From Meghimatium bilineatum (Eukaryota > Mollusca > Gastropoda > Stylommatophora > Philomycidae), in NCBI GenBank assembly GCA_034231615.1, contig CM067310.1, forward strand, positions 2,458,010-2,522,009: a DNA stretch of 64,000 nucleotides, given 5' to 3'. This document shows, piece after piece, positions 53,086 through 64,000 of this stretch; position 1 is the stretch's first letter, and every line of letters starts with the position of its first letter. The notes under the pieces were generated by a model. That model made no database searches. It was not told the origin of the DNA and was given only the letters and a program-made list of their open reading frames with translations. A program made the position numbers and the translations under genes.

Positions 53086-54050
53086 CTGCAAATAAAAAGT
53101 GAAAAGTTCCTAGGAAAGGGGAACTATAAGCTCTGTTAGCTCGAGACGAACTTCTAGTTACCTGTGATCCTTATAAGCAGAGACCCAGTACCAATCGTGG
53201 GCGCTCGGAAAAGCAAGAAGACCTAAACCAACTCTAATGTCGAGCCTTCCTATACCGGAAATATGCTCGCGAAGAGAAAGGGTTCCAAATCCGATGGGCT
53301 TAGGCAAGAAGGGGACAATGATGGCAGTCCTGGCCCAACTCTACTGTCAAGATTTCCTATACCGGAAATACACTTGCAGAGAGAAAGGGTTCAGTACCTG
53401 ATGGGCTCAGGCACAAAAGGGGCAACGATTTAGCCCTGGCCCAACTCTATTGTCAAGCTTTCCTATACCGGAAATACACTTGCAGAGAGAAAGGGTTCAG
53501 TACCTGATGGGCTCAGGCGCTATTGGGACACGGTCGCTCAGCTCGAGAACGTCTTGCTCTCAAACGCGTGGTGTGAGACTCAAACTTGTGCGAGGGGCTC
53601 ACGATGTCTATGAACGACGCCTCGGGTAGGAGGGCGAACGAGCCAGGGTCCAACTTTTCTGGCGAGTTCATCCTCATACGGAACCAGGATCGCGGATGAG
53701 AAAAGGTTCAGTACCCGATGGACACAGGCAGAGTTCGTCCAATTGCACGAGATGGGTTTATAGACGGTGGAGCACCTCGTGCCAGATAGACGCGCTCGAC
53801 AAGCGTCTTGGCGAAGAGGCACTACACACCAGCGTGCCCGGCGACAGATAGACATGCTGTCACGGACTAGGGACCAAACCCGAAATAAAGGAATGACGAA
53901 AACGGATGTGCTGGACCTCGGACGTCCTGACCACAAGTGGCCAGCCGGGGTGCAAATAATCAGTTTTACTGTGGAACCTGCAGCACAACTTCACGCTCCC
54001 CGATGGAAATCACACGAAATATTCGTTGTGTTATTTGAGAGCGAACGCTG
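53086..54050. repeat. GC-richer segment with a 107-bp triplication
   Basis: Three ~107-bp units (53200-53510) with TTCCTATACCGGAAATA and GAGAAAGGGTTCAGTACCTG. The composition is clearly richer in G+C than its surroundings. ORFs on both strands lack known motifs. It may be the rest of element H. Confidence 0.7.
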
Positions 54051-54125
54051 AAGAAGAAGAAGAAGAAGAAGAATCTCTCTCTAAATCTCTCCTTATTACC
54101 CTCTCTCTCTCTCTCTCTCTCTCTC
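54050..54125. repeat. Microsatellites (GAA)n and (TC)n
   Basis: Short GAA run then CT-dinucleotide run, directly before a LINE-D fragment. Confidence 0.9.
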
Positions 54126-54159
54126 TATCACTATATGTGCATACATACGTTATTAATCA

Positions 54160-54540
54160 TCACTATGTTAATCATAAGATTAACACCACTGAAATGAAAT
54201 GTGTGAGACGTATGATTGGAGTTAGCTTGAGAGACAAAATCAGGAATGAAGAACTAAGAAAACAATTAGGGATCAAGCCAACAATAGAATACATACAGAA
54301 ACAACAAGTTAAATGGTACGGCCACATAACCAGACAGAAAGAGCAAAATATTATCCAAAAAACACTTAACAAACGATACGAAAACAGGAGACCTATTGGA
54401 CGCCCTCGTAAAAGGTGGATAGATAGTGTATTAGAGACACTCGGAAATATAACAGCACAAGAGGCAAATAGACGGGCAAAAGACCGTACACTCAATCTCC
54501 CCTCAACACCGAAAGGTACATGAGGACAGAAAGAAGAAGA
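54160..54540 (+). mobile_element. LINE-D 3' fragment, open frame
   Basis: EMKCVRRMIGVSLRDKIRNE, VKWYGHITRQKEQN, RRPIGRPRKRWIDSVLE, then a stop after PSTPKGT. The frame is intact from 54026 to 54523, making it among the youngest copies. Confidence 0.9.
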
Positions 54541-54634
54541 CGAAGAATACTGTGTGTTAGTGCAGTTTAGAGAAGGCGGTCAGCCTTCTCCACAAGACTG
54601 TATCTGCCTTGCTGTCTATCTTCTTCTTGTGTTC

Positions 54635-54955
54635 GCCTCATCATCATCAAGTGCTGTCTCCGCAATGAAGGTTGGCTGCAACGGATCTCCAATATCCCCT
54701 GTCTCTTGTCTTGGTGGTGCACTCTGCTAGACTGTAACCTGTCCATCGTGTGATTTTACTCTCCCACTTGTATCTCTGCCTAACTCTTGCTTACTTCCCT
54801 TTGACTTTACCCTCCAGTAAGGTCTTCAACAAGGTGTCATGTCTTTTAATGTGTCCAAAATATTTTATTTTCCTGATCTTTATTTCTCTTAGTAGTTCTT
54901 TCTTCATATTAAGTGTCTTTAGCATCTCGTTATTTGCCTACAATCAGCTTATATC
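54635..54955 (-). mobile_element. LINE-A 3' fragment
   Basis: Same 3' end as 25084-26045, uninterrupted here, so it shows the pre-insertion sequence across both nested sites' region. (CATCAT)n on the plus strand marks the tail. Confidence 0.87.
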
Positions 54956-55001
54956 TCCTATGCTGTTTTTTATGTTTACCTTCTTAATATTCTTGTACAG
55001 T

Positions 55002-55175
55002 GGTACAGAGCGCATCTGTGACGGCAAAGGTACCGAGTTCGATCCTCACCACAGGCAATTGTGCATCCGGAACGTTCAGAAAGCAATGGCAACCTACTGA
55101 ACGTATTTATATTGCCTAGAAAATCACCACAGCCAACAAATGCTGGGTTGATAGCTACGTCCTGGATATGATATG
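55002..55175 (+). mobile_element. tRNA-derived SINE, family 3
   Basis: A box (ACAGTGGTACAGAGCGCATC), B box (CCGAGTTCGATCCTC), then the segment CAATGGCAACCTACTGAACG...TTGCCTAGAAAATCAC shared with 60040 and 63420. Confidence 0.85.
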
Positions 55176-55506
55176 CTACCAATTAATATTCTTATGTAAG
55201 TCTGGACAAACATATTCCAATAGCGTGAACATCCTAATGACTGTTGTGCGCCTCTAAGCTTGTTGCCTCCGTCGTTAAAGCCCCTCCCAAAACACAAAAA
55301 TGTGCAGCCTCCCCTGTCAGTAGAATTAGTCAGATTGGCACTAACAAAGGGAAATAATAAATGTCAATGTAAATGCTGACACTGGTTAGTTGCCCGTAAC
55401 TGCACTCATCAGTTCCGCTGAAGGGGAATATCAGAACGAAAGATTTTTCTGGTAAAATGTGTCTACCGATTCTTGTATAGCACCACAAGAAAAGTACAGT
55501 ACAGTT

Positions 55507-55764
55507 ACCCATAGCATTTATTAATGCCGTAGGGGTGTGCGATGTTAACTAGCGCACACCCCTACAGTGGCTCTGCTATATGAGGACGGTAGCCATCTCC
55601 TCTACCTCGCACTCTTTACTTCCCGGATTAACCAGGTATCTATTTAAGACTGGGACGACCCGGGAGTAGTTGCGATCTGAAAATATTTCTGCCTCAACTG
55701 GGGTATGAACAAAGGACCACTCGTATGCGAAGCCAGTGCGCTAACCACTGCGTAATGCGACCCC
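55507..55764 (-). mobile_element. tRNA-derived SINE, family 1, second copy
   Basis: A box AGTGGTTAGCGCACTGGC, a B box decayed to TTTGTTCATACCCC, and the end GCATTAATAAATGCTATGGG. Confidence 0.87.
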
Positions 55765-55789
55765 TTTATACATGTATACACAGTGGAAT

Positions 55790-56240
55790 CCTTCTATAGC
55801 ACTGTGTCGGGGAGGGGGTAAAAAAATGTATATCTTAAATTCTTGAACGGTTTGACGGCACCAAGATGTCAGATGGGTACAGAAGTACAGAATATATAAG
55901 GACTTCATTCAACTTGTAATTTTAGATTCGTTCCCGACAAGACAGACTGTCACAAAGCATTCTGTTATAAAAAAAACTTTCCTTATTATACAATATTTTT
56001 TTAAAATCCCAAATATATTTAATCCTCACTATTTTTATTACCTATAGCGAATTCATGTTATTAAATAAAAATTGAATTGGTCCAGACGAAGTTGTTATAA
56101 CGGGATTTGACATTATATATGCGGTGCGTATATATATATATATATACCTGTGTGACGTAAAATATGTTATTCAGTCATAACGGTTCGTATGTTATAATAG
56201 GATGTTCGGTTATACCGACTTAATTTTACTGCGAGGAAAT
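55790..56240. other. Unassigned AT-rich sequence
   Basis: GTTATAACGGGATTTGAC-type segments recall 50025-50065, hinting at a decayed dispersed repeat. No coding signal. Confidence 0.45.
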
Positions 56241-56329
56241 CCCATAAGTGCTTAGTTTCCCCTTGGAGATGGCTTACGCCATGTGTACACGCCATGCTAT
56301 CACGGTGTAGACAACAAATAGAGAAGACA

Positions 56330-57400
56330 AACATAAGACTTATCTGACATGGTAGACATCAGACATCAAGTAGACAAGTAAACATTAAGAAGACATCACG
56401 TAGACATCAAGTAGACAAATATTCGTCAAGTGAACAAGTAGGCATCAAGTCGACAACACGTAGACAAGTTAACATCAAGTAGACATAGATATCAAAAAGA
56501 CATCATGTAAATATCAAGCTTACATCAAGTAGACAAGTAGACATCAAGTAGACATGAAGTAGACATGAAGTAGACATGAAGTAGACAAATCTACATCTCA
56601 GACATCAAGTAGACAAGTAGAAATCAAGTAGACATGAAGTAGACATGAAGTAGACATGAAGTAGACAAATCTACATCTCAGACATCAAGTAGACAAGTAG
56701 ACATCAAGTAGACATAAAGTAGACAGATCTACATCTCAGACATTAAGTAGAACGAAAGTGTGAAGTAGACTAATCTACATTACGTAGAGATCAAGTAGAC
56801 AAGTACACATCAAGTAGTAATCAAGTAGACAAGTACACATCAAGTAGTAATCAAGTAGACAAGTACACATCAAGTAGTAATCAAGTAGACAAGTACACAT
56901 CAAGTAGTAATCAAGTAGACAAGTACACATCAAGTAGTAATCAAGTAGACAAGTACATATCAAGTAGTAATTAAGTAGACATCAATTAGACATTAGAAAG
57001 ACAACAAGTAGACATCAAGAAGACATCAATTAGACATCAAGTAGACATCAAGTAGACATCAAGTAGACATGTAGATATCACGTAGACATGTAAACATCAA
57101 GTAGGTAAGTAGACATCAAGCAGACATGTAGACATCAAGTAGTAACCAAGTAGACATCAAGGAGGCATCAATTAGACATAAAGTAGACATCAAGTAGACA
57201 TCAAGTAGACATGTAGACATCACGTAGACACGTAAACATCAAGTAGGTAAGTAGATATCAAGTAGTAACCAAATAAACATCAAGTAGTAATCACGTAGAC
57301 AAGTATACATCATGTAGAGAAGTAGACGTCAAGTATGTTTCAAGTAGACATCAAGTCGACAAGTAGGCATCAAGTAGACATCATGTAGACGTCAATTCTT
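56330..57400. repeat. Degenerate 11-bp array (AGACATCAAGT) with a 30-bp sub-array
   Basis: About 1 kb of diverged units. A younger sub-array (56785-56970) repeats AGTAATCAAGTAGACAAGTA then CACATCA about six times. Confidence 0.92.
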
Positions 57401-57404
57401 GATT

Positions 57405-58395
57405 TTAATCAAGAATATTTGATTCTATAACATCGTTTCATATGAAGAAAGAATTATTCACGAAAATAAAGATCCAGTACATAATGTATTTTGAACATAT
57501 TAACAGACACTGTTGAAGACATTACTTGAGGTTACAGTCTGTGAGATACAAGAGGTAGACAGATACAAGAGGTAGACAGATACAAGAGGTAGACATATAC
57601 AAGAGGTAGACAGATACAAGAGGTAGACAGATACAAGAGGTAGACAGATACAAGAGGTAGACAGAAACAAGAGGTAGACAGATACAAGAGGTAGACAGAT
57701 ACAAGAGGTAGACAGATACAAGAGGTAGACAGATACAAGAGGTAGACAGATACAAGAGGTAGACATATACAAGAGGTAGACAGAAACAAGAGGTAGACAT
57801 ATACAAGAGGTAGACAGATACAAGAGGTAGACAGATACAAGAGGTAGACATATACAAGAGGTAGACAGATACAAGAGGTAGACAGATACAAGAGGTAGAC
57901 AGAAACAAGAGGTAGACAGATACAAGAGGTAGACAGATACAAGTGGTAGACAGATACAAGAGGTAGACAGATACAAGTGGTAGACAGATACAAGACGTAG
58001 ACAGATACAAGTGGTAGACAGATACAAGAGGTAGACAGATACACGAGGTAGACATATACACGAGGTAGACAGATACAAGAGGTAGACATATACAAGAGGT
58101 AGACATATACAAGTGGTAGACAGATACAAGAGGTAGACAGATACAAGAGGTAGACATATGCACGAGGTAGACATATACACGAGGTAGACAGATACAAGAG
58201 GTAGACATATACAAGAGGTAGACAGATACAAGTGGTAGACAGATACAAGAGGTAGACAGATACAAGTGTGTGCGAAACATCATGAGATGGACAGGTTACA
58301 TTCTAGCAGAGTGCACCACCAAAGCAACGGACAAAAGATGTTGGAGGTTCGTTGCAGCCACACTTCGTTGCGGAGACGGCACTTTAGGACGATGA
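57405..58395 (+). mobile_element. LINE-A copy hosting a 17-bp array
   Basis: The upstream part (TATGAAGAAAGAATTATTCA) and the 3' end (58270-58395, ILAECTTKATDKRCWRFVAA) match LINE-A. The array sits at the RGRQRYK codons. Confidence 0.82.
57545..58265. repeat. 17-bp array, about 42 copies, inside LINE-A
   Basis: Unit ATACAAGAGGTAGACAG, derived from LINE-A GCAAGAGGTAGGCAGAGATA. All three minus-strand frames are open. Confidence 0.97.
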
Positions 58396-58854
58396 ATAAA
58401 TGTATCCTCCAGAACGTATCTAGTCACAAAATGTATTGGATTGTAACAAAATATCGATCAATGTATACTTCACGAAGGGCACTGCTCAGATTTGTGTGCT
58501 GACATGCATGTGATTGCTGTTTAGAGGGAACATGCTAGAATAAGCTGATTAGTAATGTCAACTATAAACAGAACAACTGCACAACATTCGAGAACATTTC
58601 TAGTCTGGTAAAATTACGTGGAATAACAGCTGTGTTTTGCTATGGTCATATTGTTCTGGAAGTTTCGGAGAGTAGTTGTACACAACCTTATTAAAACAAG
58701 GCCGCTGAGCTGTCAGTTTGAAACATTAAATTTGAGTTTTAAGCTGTATCTGTTAGTGAGAACATAAGAACAGTGTGTTTGTGACATGTGTTGTGTATCT
58801 GTTACAGACAACAAAAGAACAATGTGTTTGTGACATGATATAATTCATGAATTA
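58396..58854. other. Unassigned sequence with a short duplication
   Basis: AACA(A/G)TGTGTTTGTGACATG occurs twice (58770 and 58820). Nothing else seen. Confidence 0.45.
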
Positions 58855-59125
58855 GCTGGACAACAAAAATCGTGAGACTTCAACTTCGGTAGTGCAGGCA
58901 CGTGATGAGACATACCTCAAAGATAGATGTTCTTCAAGGTAGGGTGGAGGGTGGAAGAAGACTAGGTGCACAGAAGACGACATGACTAGATAATATCAAG
59001 AATAAACAGAGTGTGAAGTTGCCACACTCATCAGGATGGTAGGAGGTAGAGATGAGTGGAAATCTTTCTGCCCACAATATCTCAATGTAACACCTCTACG
59101 ACCCCGGGTTACGCATTTGATTGTT
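58855..59125 (+). mobile_element. LINE-C 3' end, decayed
   Basis: GGTGGAAGAAGACTAGGTGC and TAATATCAAGAATAAACAGA parallel the GGRSRG and DNIKEW codons; ends CACCTCTACGACCCCGGGTT. Confidence 0.7.
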
Positions 59126-59127
59126 AC

Positions 59128-59167
<40 letters not shown>

Positions 59168-59180
59168 GTTGTTGTTTTTG
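59120..59180. repeat. (ATT)n microsatellite
   Basis: About 16 triplets directly after the LINE-C tail. Confidence 0.92.
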
Positions 59181-59399
59181 TTGTTAAACATTATTAGACA
59201 CAGCTAAAGAACATACACACTGGCGAGCCTACTGGTGTAAAAGAAAGCTCTGGAGAAACCTTTCCGCGGCACAAAAGGTTACAAGAGATCTATATGCTCT
59301 GAACATCTGTCAATTATGAACGAATTGATGTGTTGCAATGTTTTGAACATCTCTCAATTATTAGCGAGTTGACCTGTTGCAGGCAAGGACATATTTCAT

Positions 59400-59545
59400 T
59401 CTTCTTCAGCGTTCATTCTCAAACTCCCGCTGGATCTCTCCTGCAGCAGTACTACTAGATCTCCAGCAGGATGCAGTCCAGAGAATCGAAATGCGCTGTG
59501 TCGCCGTTTTATTTGCGCCAATGGCCCAATACATCCTTTTTCGAC
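59400..59545 (+). repeat. Dispersed repeat B copy
   Basis: CTCAAACTCCCGCTGGATCT to TTTATTTGCGCCAATGGCCC, the best match to the copy at 1950-2190. Confidence 0.82.
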
Positions 59546-59724
59546 GGAAAGGTTATATTTAAATAGCCCAAATAATATTGTGCCCATTGTCGTCTTGGGC
59601 TACCATTTTCCATCTTCCCAACAACCATACCTTCCATTACAAGTTTTTCCATCTTGTGTGTCTCATTACAGAGTTGAAAACCTCATCTTTCTTGTAATAT
59701 TGTTTACTGGCCAACCCTCTTCTG

Positions 59725-59975
59725 ATTTCTTGTTTTATGTATAAAATACATTTCTCAAACAAGATTTCTTGTTTTATGTATAATAATACATTTTAAAACA
59801 TTATTTCTTGTAAGTATAAAATATATTTTAAAACAGGGTTTCTTGTTTTATATGTAAAAACATACATTTTCTAAACATGGTTTTTTGTTTTATATGTAAA
59901 AAATACATTTTCTAAACATGGTTTCTTGTTTTATATGTAAAAAATACATTTTCTAAACATGGTTTCTTGTCATTT
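59725..59975. repeat. 40-bp AT-rich array, about 6 copies
   Basis: Unit TTCTTGTTTTATATGTAAAA then AATACATTTTCTAAACATGG; the upstream units are the more diverged. Confidence 0.92.
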
Positions 59976-60019
59976 CTTCTTCTTTCACGCTTAAATTGTT
60001 CCCTGTAGGATAGGGTTAG

Positions 60020-60170
60020 AAAGGGAATCATGCCTCATTACGGGCAGTTCAAAAAACAATGGCAAACTACTGAACGTATTTATATTACTTAGAAAAACAC
60101 TACAGCCAAAAACTACTGGTCACATCCAGAATAGTATATGCTCTTCAATATGGTATTTAATCTGGACATT
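60020..60170 (+). mobile_element. SINE family 3 tail without its tRNA head
   Basis: CAATGGCAAACTACTGAACG then TATTTATATTACTTAGAAAA, as in the copy at 55002. Confidence 0.7.
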
Positions 60171-60269
60171 GCAGCCGAGGCTAGATCAATTCTAATCTTA
60201 ATTTCTTCTTTAGCCTTTCCATCTCTACTCATATAAGAACATCAATAGTTCAAAGAATTGTATATAATC

Positions 60270-60420
60270 TAAACACTTTTTAAATCTAAACACTTTTTAA
60301 ACCTAAACACTTTTTAAATCTAAACACTTTTTAAATCTAAACACTTTTTAAATCTAAACACTTTTTAAATCTAAACACTTTTTAAACCTAAACACTTTTT
60401 AAATCTAAACACTTTTAAAA
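60270..60420. repeat. 17-bp array, about 9 copies
   Basis: Unit CTAAACACTTTTTAAAT. Confidence 0.95.
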
Positions 60421-61430
60421 TTGTCTCTCTTATTTTTATGTATAAAAAGACACTTTAAAAACATGGTGAAATGTTTGTTTTTCAAAACAGTTTAGAAATA
60501 TGTCAATGTTTCATAAAAACATGAAAATGCTTCAGAAGTAATGTTTTCTATTTTATATTTATATATATCGTTTTTTAAATATGTTTTTTTTTTAATTTAT
60601 GTGTAAAATATATCTTCAGAAACATGATGTCTCAAATTATTTATAAAATAATTTGCCAAGGTATTTATTTAATGTAAAACAAAAATTTGCAATTATTATT
60701 TCCTGTTTTATAAATTAAACTTTTTAAGCTTGGTTTTTTATATTATATATAAATCTTGTCTTTTTGTATTTTATATATATATATATATACTGAGTTCTTG
60801 TATAAAACGTGCCATAAAAAAGTGCCTTCTTGTGTAATATATATAAAACGTGGTTACTTGTATTTTATATAAAACACTTCTAAAACAGCCTCATTTCTTA
60901 AATATAGCACACTTCCAAAAACATAGTTTACGAAAAAAAAAAAAAGAAAACATAGCGTACAATAAAAATGAATATTGAAAGTCAAATCTGTGCACGATTT
61001 ATTGAAACAAAAACAAAGGCGTGGCAATGTTCCAGAAATATAACAGAGACTTGTCATTTCACAATAATCCCCTGAGCAGTGTAACAAGCAACTGTAGAAA
61101 TAGTTTTTTATAAAGCCATATTTAGAAGCAAAGATGTGAGAAAAACAACGATCTTACATTTGTACTTTTATATCAGGATTGAAGTACTCACATTGATACG
61201 GTCTTGAGTAGAGGAGGAAAAAAAACTGGAATTTTATCAGATGATTCAATCACTTGTTATCATTTATTCATAGATGTCTGCCAACTATTCTGAGACACGA
61301 GGGTAAATCTGACTGGCTGTCAGCCACGGGTAGCACAATCAATACAAAGAATTTTGTTTTTATGACAATTCAAAACGTTATGACACGTGACTAACTCAAG
61401 GATCGTTAAACGGGATGTTATTAACTTTTC
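60421..61430. other. AT-rich sequence, no gene seen
   Basis: Many [13 protein letters not shown] stretches and a (TA)n run near 60775. Possibly decayed relatives of the array at 59725. Confidence 0.4.
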
Positions 61431-61549
61431 GCGTAAACGATCTGGTATCACAGCGATTCTCAACATTTTTGATAATTCTTAGCCCCCCTGTCACGTTAAT
61501 GCATCTTCAATTTGCTATGGCTTTCTTTATCACGCACACACATTTTTTT

Positions 61550-61680
61550 GATAGCGGGAAAAATGTTTTCCAGATTGAGATTTCGAGAAGAACTTTGTCG
61601 CAGGAATGGAAATTCTTTGTGCCGCATTTTTATTTCCGTAAATGGCCCGAAGCACCATACATCGGCCTTGGTAACTAATA
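61550..61680 (+). repeat. Dispersed repeat B, diverged copy
   Basis: TTGTGCCGCATTTTTATTTC then CGTAAATGGCCCG parallels the end of the copy at 59400. Confidence 0.5.
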
Positions 61681-61732
61681 CGTTACGTGTTTCTAACACT
61701 TCAGCTGAACTTTGGATGTCTGTAACCATGTT

Positions 61733-61836
61733 ACAGCCTGGTTGATAGCGTGCTTGCTATCACCGGGTTACAGAGTACCAGGTTCGAAACCAGGTCCGGA
61801 TACACAAAAGTAAACATATAAACAAATATATACAAA
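61733..61836 (+). mobile_element. tRNA-derived SINE head, family 4
   Basis: GCCTGGTTGATAGCGTGC (A box) and CCAGGTTCGAAACCAGG (B box) lie about 45 bp apart, then an A-rich stretch. Confidence 0.75.
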
Positions 61837-62129
61837 TTGTTGAATAGTAGTTTTACGTAAAACAATACGCATAATCAACGTTTCGACTAGAAAGGTCTTT
61901 ATCAAGCTATGAAAAGACAAGCACAGAAGAGGAACCACATATTGAAACGGGAATTACTTATCAGCCATATGGGAGCTGATAAGTCAAGCAACGACAAGAC
62001 GACACGATGCGAGAACGACGGGAATTTAAGTAGTTACATGTGAAAAATGTACTAGGCAATAGAACAATTCCCTATCGTCAAAACGTCGATTCTGTGTATT
62101 GTTTCACGTAAAACTTATGTACAACAATA
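61837..62129. mobile_element. Inverted-repeat element (about 290 bp)
   Basis: ATTGTTGAATAGTAG then TTTTACGTAAAACAATACGC (61837-61883) is mirrored at 62077-62129. The interior contains CGTTTCGACTAGAAAGGTCT. Confidence 0.7.
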
Positions 62130-62870
62130 GTTCTGTATTTTGTTCTATATTTACTGATCTATTTGTGCCCAGATTTACGACACTAATCCATTTACTCAAT
62201 TTTTTACATCCTTTTAGTCAATGTTTGATAGAATATTTTTATGGTAATCAGTGTTACTCTTACTCACGTCTCCGATTGGTACCCAAGAACTGCAATATAC
62301 CTGTCCTGAGTTCGATGAGGCCGCCACTTCTTAAATACTTGAACACAAGAAGTCATTTCCTCTTGGACCTGCGTTCATTTTATAATTTCCTCATTGATGA
62401 TTCTGATAAAGGTAACAGTTAATCCCAGGCAGTGCTGTAGAGTTTTTGTTATAAAAGGAGAAAGGACATGACCATGTGTTTCTGTGTTCTTCGTCGTACG
62501 TTGGACGGGTCTGCAACAAGTCTTCTACTGTCAATACCCAGCTCCTTGCCGACAGGCGCTTTGTGTCAGGCACCACCCAGATTCATGTATTTCAGCCCTG
62601 GGTGAAGGGCAACACCTAACTTTTAACCTTCAGCCCTTGTTGACCGGAAACACCAAGCTTACGACCTTCTGCCGTGGGTGACTAGATCAATCTGCTGAGT
62701 GGTAGCCGCTGGGTGTCCAGCATCGCCCCTCTTCCGGCCCGCTGTCGCATGGAGTTCACCAGATTCAGCGTCCGGAGGCAGTCACTGGGTTTCCGAAAGA
62801 ATCCATCTTCCGGCCGGCAGCACCCTTACTACCTGTGTTGTTTGTTGGTGAGTTATCACTAATATCTTCG
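62130..62870. other. Unassigned sequence
   Basis: A 107-codon plus-strand ORF (62099-62422) and shorter ones show no motif. Nothing else seen. Confidence 0.35.
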
Positions 62871-62877
62871 TGAAGGC

Positions 62878-63222
62878 TACCATCAAACCTGAAAGTAAAC
62901 AGTTCACCATCAAACCTGAAAGTAAACAGTTCACCATCAAACCTGAAAGTAAACAGTTCACCATCAACCTGAAAGTAAACAGTTCACCATCAAACCTGAA
63001 AGTAAACAGTTCACCATCAACCTAAAAGTAAACAGTTCACCATCAACCTGAAAGTAAACAGTTCACCATCAAACCTGAAAGTAAACAGTTCACCATCAAA
63101 CCTGAAAGTAAACAGTTCACCATCAAACCTGAAAGTAAACAGTTCACCATCAAACCTGAAAGTAAACAGTTCACCATCAAACCTGAAAGTAAACAGTTCA
63201 CCATCAACCTGAAAGTAAACAG
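62878..63222. repeat. 27-bp array, about 13 copies
   Basis: Unit CCATCAAACCTGAAAGTAAA then CAGTTCA; several units are one base short. Confidence 0.96.
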
Positions 63223-63399
63223 TTCTACAAGGCGGAACACTGAGAGCATGACTGTGAAATGTGAAACATATTGACCTTGCTTAGAAGATATTCAAGGACT
63301 TCGTATCTAACCACCGTCTCCTTCTAGAGTCATGCAGACGCTAGATTACTGAGACTCGTCTAGATCCTTTTACATCGGTAGCGTATCCGATTCATAACG

Positions 63400-63485
63400 C
63401 AGCCATCAAACCAGCATTTTTTGACTGTAGTGATTTTCTAGGCAATATAAATATGTTCAGTAGTTTGCCATTGCTTTATCAAGTA
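63400..63485 (-). mobile_element. SINE family 3 tail fragment
   Basis: Minus strand reads CAATGGCAAACTACTGAACA then TTGCCTAGAAAATCACTACA. Confidence 0.75.
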
Positions 63486-63535
63486 CGAGGTGTTCCGCTG
63501 TTGGAGAACTTATCTTGTGTAATCAAACGGTATAT

Positions 63536-64000
63536 TTTCCCACCGTGCCATCCCACTGTGACATCCCACTGTGACATCCCACTGTGACATCCCACCGTGA
63601 CATCCCACTGTGACATCCCACCGTGACATCCCACTGTGACATCCCACTGTGACATCCCACTGTGACATCCCACTGTGACATCCCACTGTGACATCCCACT
63701 GTGACATCCCACTGTGACATCCCACTGTGACATCCCACTGTGACATCCCACTGTGCCATCCCACCGTGACATCCCACCGTGACATCCCACTGTGACATCC
63801 CACCGTGCCATCCCACTGTGACATCCCACCGTGCCATCCCACTGTGACATCCCACTGTGACATCCCACTGTGACATCCCACTGTGACATCCCACCGTGAC
63901 ATCCCACTGTGACATCCCACTGTGACATCCCACTGTGACATCCCACTGTGACATCCCACTGTGCCATCCCACCGTGCCATCCCACCGTGACATCCCACTG
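63536..64000. repeat. 13-bp array, about 36 copies, runs off the window
   Basis: Unit CATCCCACTGTGA with CCGTG and GCCATC variants; length beyond the window unknown. Confidence 0.97.

Noticed and set aside
57500..58283. Three ~240-residue minus-strand ORFs (CICLPLVSVYL repeats)
   Set aside because: A 17-bp array inside a LINE; all three frames are open by repetition.
63479..63998. WDVTVGCHSGMSQ repeat ORFs
   Set aside because: A 13-bp array read in three frames.

Overview
This is animal nuclear DNA: large spliced introns with GT-AG borders, decayed non-LTR retrotransposons (LINEs), tRNA-derived SINEs, foldback elements, and a very high density of tandem arrays (about 45 in 64 kb, units 13-107 bp). 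Nothing bacterial or viral was seen. The LINE and SINE mix and the minisatellite load suggest a lophotrochozoan, most likely a mollusc; this is inference, not a species call.

Layout. 0-12 kb: LINE and SINE debris, foldback elements and many arrays, ending in a 1.3 kb array of 27-bp units. 12.16-21.65 kb, minus strand: one uninterrupted reading frame of over 3,100 codons, coding for a giant, probably disordered protein that I do not recognise. 21.7-28.7 kb: dispersed repeats, a 62-bp array, and LINEs nested inside one another with visible target-site duplications. 28.8-47.1 kb, minus strand: a nine-exon gene that I assembled by hand for a carbonic-anhydrase-related protein (CARP VIII / CA8-like, 320 residues). 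Its exons are short and mostly missed by simple ORF calling, but reading phase and splice sites agree at every junction. All eight introns hold tandem arrays. 47.2-48.0 kb: an array rich in TGACAG lies just upstream of its start codon. 48-64 kb: repeats and LINE/SINE remnants only, running into a 13-bp array at the window edge.

The two coding loci lie on the same strand about 7 kb apart, the CARP gene upstream of the giant frame. Nothing shows that they act together. The CARP product is a predicted cytosolic pseudoenzyme: two of the three zinc-binding histidines (CA II positions 94 and 119) and the proton-shuttle histidine (64) are replaced.

The most unusual feature is a 12-copy, 52-bp array in CARP intron 6. 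Each unit is the last 39 nt of exon 6 plus the first 13 nt of the intron, so the authentic 5' splice site is followed by eleven intact copies. More generally, arrays here have grown inside LINE coding sequence (four cases), a foldback element, a dispersed repeat and an exon-intron junction. Tandem expansion in this genome therefore seems to strike almost any sequence.
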